Shown one piece after another: positions 61,713 through 64,000 of a stretch of 64,000 nucleotides of DNA. The position numbers and the translations under genes were made by a program. The stretch comes from Scalesia atractyloides (lineage: Eukaryota; Streptophyta; Magnoliopsida; Asterales; Asteraceae): NCBI GenBank assembly GCA_947069175.1, contig CAMTDV010000002.1, positions 10,904,988 through 10,968,987 on the forward strand, given 5' to 3'. How positions within the stretch are numbered: position 1 is the first letter of the stretch; each line of letters starts with the position of its first letter. Under the pieces are notes generated by a model. The model saw only the letters and a program-made list of their open reading frames with translations, did no database searches and had not been told where the DNA came from.

Positions 61713-62489
61713 TTATACAGTATAAAATTAATTAAAACCTACCAAGTGCAAAAAGATTGTAAATTCAACATAAAATGATATATAAAATGCAAGAAGAAAG
61801 AAAGATCATTGATAACTTTGAACTTCACTGTAACACTGACATTAAACAGCCTCTTGCTGAGCAAAATAATTAACAATTCCGTAAATACGTTATATTTTCA
61901 GCAAGTGACTTTATAAAGCATAAAAAACATATGAAATTGAAGTAAAGACAACAATATTCTGTGTAACTTGTATTAAGTTATCAAAACGAGTGGAGCTAAT
62001 AGATTTACAAGAGTCGTTATTATTAAGACATAAATATGTTATCATATTTGACACATAATTGTTTGTTGAATGAAATTTATCGCTTCAAGCAGCATGCCTG
62101 GCCCGTTTTAACCTGCTTTGACCCATTACCAAACACGTCATATTGGCACGAGTGCATGAACTAGCTAGAAGTTTTCGTCCTAGTGCGTGTAACACAGGTC
62201 GACCTGACAGCCTCGCGTTAAGCAAACTAATCAACTATTCTGTCATATTTATCAAAGCTACCTAGTGTACAAAAGCATGCAATTGACATGAACAAATGTA
62301 ACTTAAATCATAAGTAAATAAGCGTATAAAATCTGGAATTCAACCAGATATCATAAGTCATTTAAGCATCATAATGTGTTACTAAGCAAAAAAATTGGCC
62401 AGATTCATTACTTGAAATATAGTTAACAGAACAGCTAGTATGAAGTCACAATAATGAACTATAAAACTGATACACATACCTTTTAAATA

Positions 62490-62720
62490 TTAATTTTCCA
62501 AAAACACCGGATGAACGAACTCGTTCGACTGTTGTATTATTTATCAATGAAAAGCACACCAATACATTAACACTAACAATCTATTTATACTAAACTTGTT
62601 CTAGTCCTAACCCGACTCAAACTCTATTTTAAATAATAAAATATTAACTAGATAAAGCTATCTAATAAAACTAATAATTATCTCTAATTTAAATAAACAA
62701 GACACAATAAATAATTCAAC
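62490..62720 (-). repeat. Inverted relative of the 30606-30854 LTR
   Basis: The complement shares GAGTTTGAGTCGGGTTAGG, the TAGTATAAATAGA box and GATAAATAATA with 30606-30854. Ends are unclear, so it is a truncated or old copy. Confidence 0.65.
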
Positions 62721-62868
62721 TTAATTATCTATAACCCGTCTAAATATTTATCTTCTTAATTCAATATTAATGTCTTCAATGAATACCTCCTTCACTGGTA
62801 TTTCGTCAATTTGCATGGTCAAAAATGTCATGATTTGAGATTACTTTAGCTAATGATTGATATCAGAT

Positions 62869-62904
62869 GTTTCTGTGGTGTAGTGGTTGTCATGTTTGCT
62901 TTAA
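62869..62904 (+). pseudogene. 5' half of tRNA-Val, duplicated fragment
   Basis: GTTTCTGTGGTGTAGTGGTT and the D-arm to TTTGCTTTA match 59779-59814 with two substitutions, then similarity stops in the anticodon loop. Upstream flanks also match (TTTGAGA.TACTTTAG), so a segment containing the tRNA was duplicated and truncated. Confidence 0.85.
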
Positions 62905-63721
62905 AATACAGTTCTCGAAGATTAAAATTTTGATGCATACTCCTCAATGCTCTAATGGCATTTCATCCTATTTGACCCCTAATCAACTATTCTGTGTTTA
63001 CGATAAATAAAATATATATACACAAAATACTACCATTTTAGCACCTTTCGTTTTGAATGTTGTTTTTGGTTCCTGAATCACACACTATGCTATCTGGATA
63101 CTGCAGAATGATCATGGCAGCCTCTATATCTTCTGCGATAGAGGTAAATTTTGCCCCCATCCCACCCTTTACGGATGCTACTAATAGCTTTGTTACGAGT
63201 GGGACTTTAAATGCCCCATCCCACAGTTCTTACGAATTAATGTAGAAAATACTTGTTTGTATTCAGCAAATAGAATTTGAGTATATATGGTAAAATAAAT
63301 GGGTCAAATTCTGAAGTCTAAACATCGGTTATTTTTTTCAATTCTTTTAAGGTTTTTAAACATAAGAAATGCATAATATATGATTATAAAACCTAAATTA
63401 TTAATATAATAATAATCTAATAATGAAAACCATAGCATAATATCATCAATGCTACTAATTCTTAGTCACCAACATCATGACTTTGAGCACAAGTTAGAGA
63501 GACTTGAGCATAAAATCATCCATTTTAAGTAATGATTTGAGATTAATGTAGCTAAAAACAGACCAAGTTCATAACGCTAAGTTCACAAACAGATGCACAG
63601 TTAACTTGGCATCATCATAACGTGTGTATTAAACAAATTCAAGCGCCCTAAAGTCAGTTAACAAAAACGACAAATGATGAGAAATTAGAGTTTCTGAGAC
63701 ACACAAAAGAAATAAAAAAAA
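62905..63721. other. Intergenic, no gene seen
   Basis: AT-rich; the ORF at 63057-63245 has no recognised motif. 63530-63560 weakly repeats the tRNA-Val upstream flank. Confidence 0.35.
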
Positions 63722-63780
63722 AATATTGGACCATTTCTCGATTTGTGCGTGTCATCCTTGCGCAGGGGCCATGCTAATCT
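63722..63780 (-). pseudogene. U6 snRNA pseudogene, copy 3 (3' part only)
   Basis: The complement is a perfect match to the U6 3' half from AGATTAGC to GGTCCAATA, then an A/T-run. The ACAGAGA box and the 5' stem are missing; similarity stops at 63780. Confidence 0.85.
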
Positions 63781-64000
63781 ACGAGATTACTAATTTAATA
63801 TTTACTATCAAACTCATCGTGAAATTTAATTATAAGTAACAAAAGTAGGTTATAAAACATACGTTCTCAGTTGTCACCTTATCATTACACTCAGCACTTT
63901 GGCAGTCTCCCTACACCCCTAGGCCTTAACCTTCTTCTTTGCAGCCCGGCTTTCGAATAGCCATCGCCAGCAGCCCTATGTTCGAAGTTTCCAACCGCCA
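63781..64000. other. Window end, possible ORF on minus strand
   Basis: From the right edge, one minus-strand frame stays open for about 35 codons (NFEHRAAGDGYSKAG then Arg-rich) to a TGA near 63890. It may be a C-terminal exon of a gene outside the window or chance. Confidence 0.2.

Noticed and set aside
63880..64000. C-terminal exon of a gene beyond the window
   Set aside because: Only about 35 open codons and no recognised family; kept as a low-confidence note.

Overview
This is a repeat-rich nuclear window from a flowering plant. Spliced genes with short phase-defined introns, a plant-only NETWORKED-type actin-binding gene, a CYP71-type P450 remnant, RNA polymerase III tRNA/U6 genes and many plant transposon families all point that way. 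The long env-like third ORF of the retroelements and several MITE types resemble what I know from daisy-family (Asteraceae) genomes; that family placement is inference.

Layout. 1-13818 is a nest of Ty1/copia-type retroelements. An outer element (5' end beyond the window, 3' LTR at 13515-13818) carries gag and a degenerate env-like third ORF. A related element (5899-11437) has inserted into that third ORF, leaving a perfect 5-bp target duplication GTTTC. Neither has an identifiable integrase or reverse transcriptase, so both look non-autonomous. The nest itself sits in an LTR-like sequence ending near 16421. 16.4-23.6 kb holds transposon debris: two pieces of PIF/Harbinger SANT/Myb-type ORF, short tandem repeats, and a tandem TRIM array (21805-23010) with a perfect CTTCA target duplication.

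23.6-39.6 kb is the genic part. A NET4-type gene (+, three coding exons) and a 14-exon DEAD-box RNA helicase (-, 549 codons) are convergent. Both look conserved but contain single-base frame breaks that may be consensus errors rather than decay. The helicase introns hold a Helitron, a hAT-type MITE, a foldback MITE, and a tandem repeat that carries copies of the exon 1 splice donor.

39.8-64 kb is again transposons and relics: a second Helitron, a Harbinger transposase tail split by a 2.2-kb solo LTR (TSD ATGTG), a hairpin with near-perfect arms, three tRNA-Gly(GCC) copies bracketing a 5'-truncated P450 pseudogene, LINE fragments, several MITEs, a frameshifted RING-H2 gene, one good tRNA-Val(UAC) plus a half copy, and three decayed U6 snRNA copies. 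I found no wholly new coding system. The most unusual items are the pol-less copia pair, the donor-bearing intron repeat, the isolated hairpin and the Pol III gene cluster.
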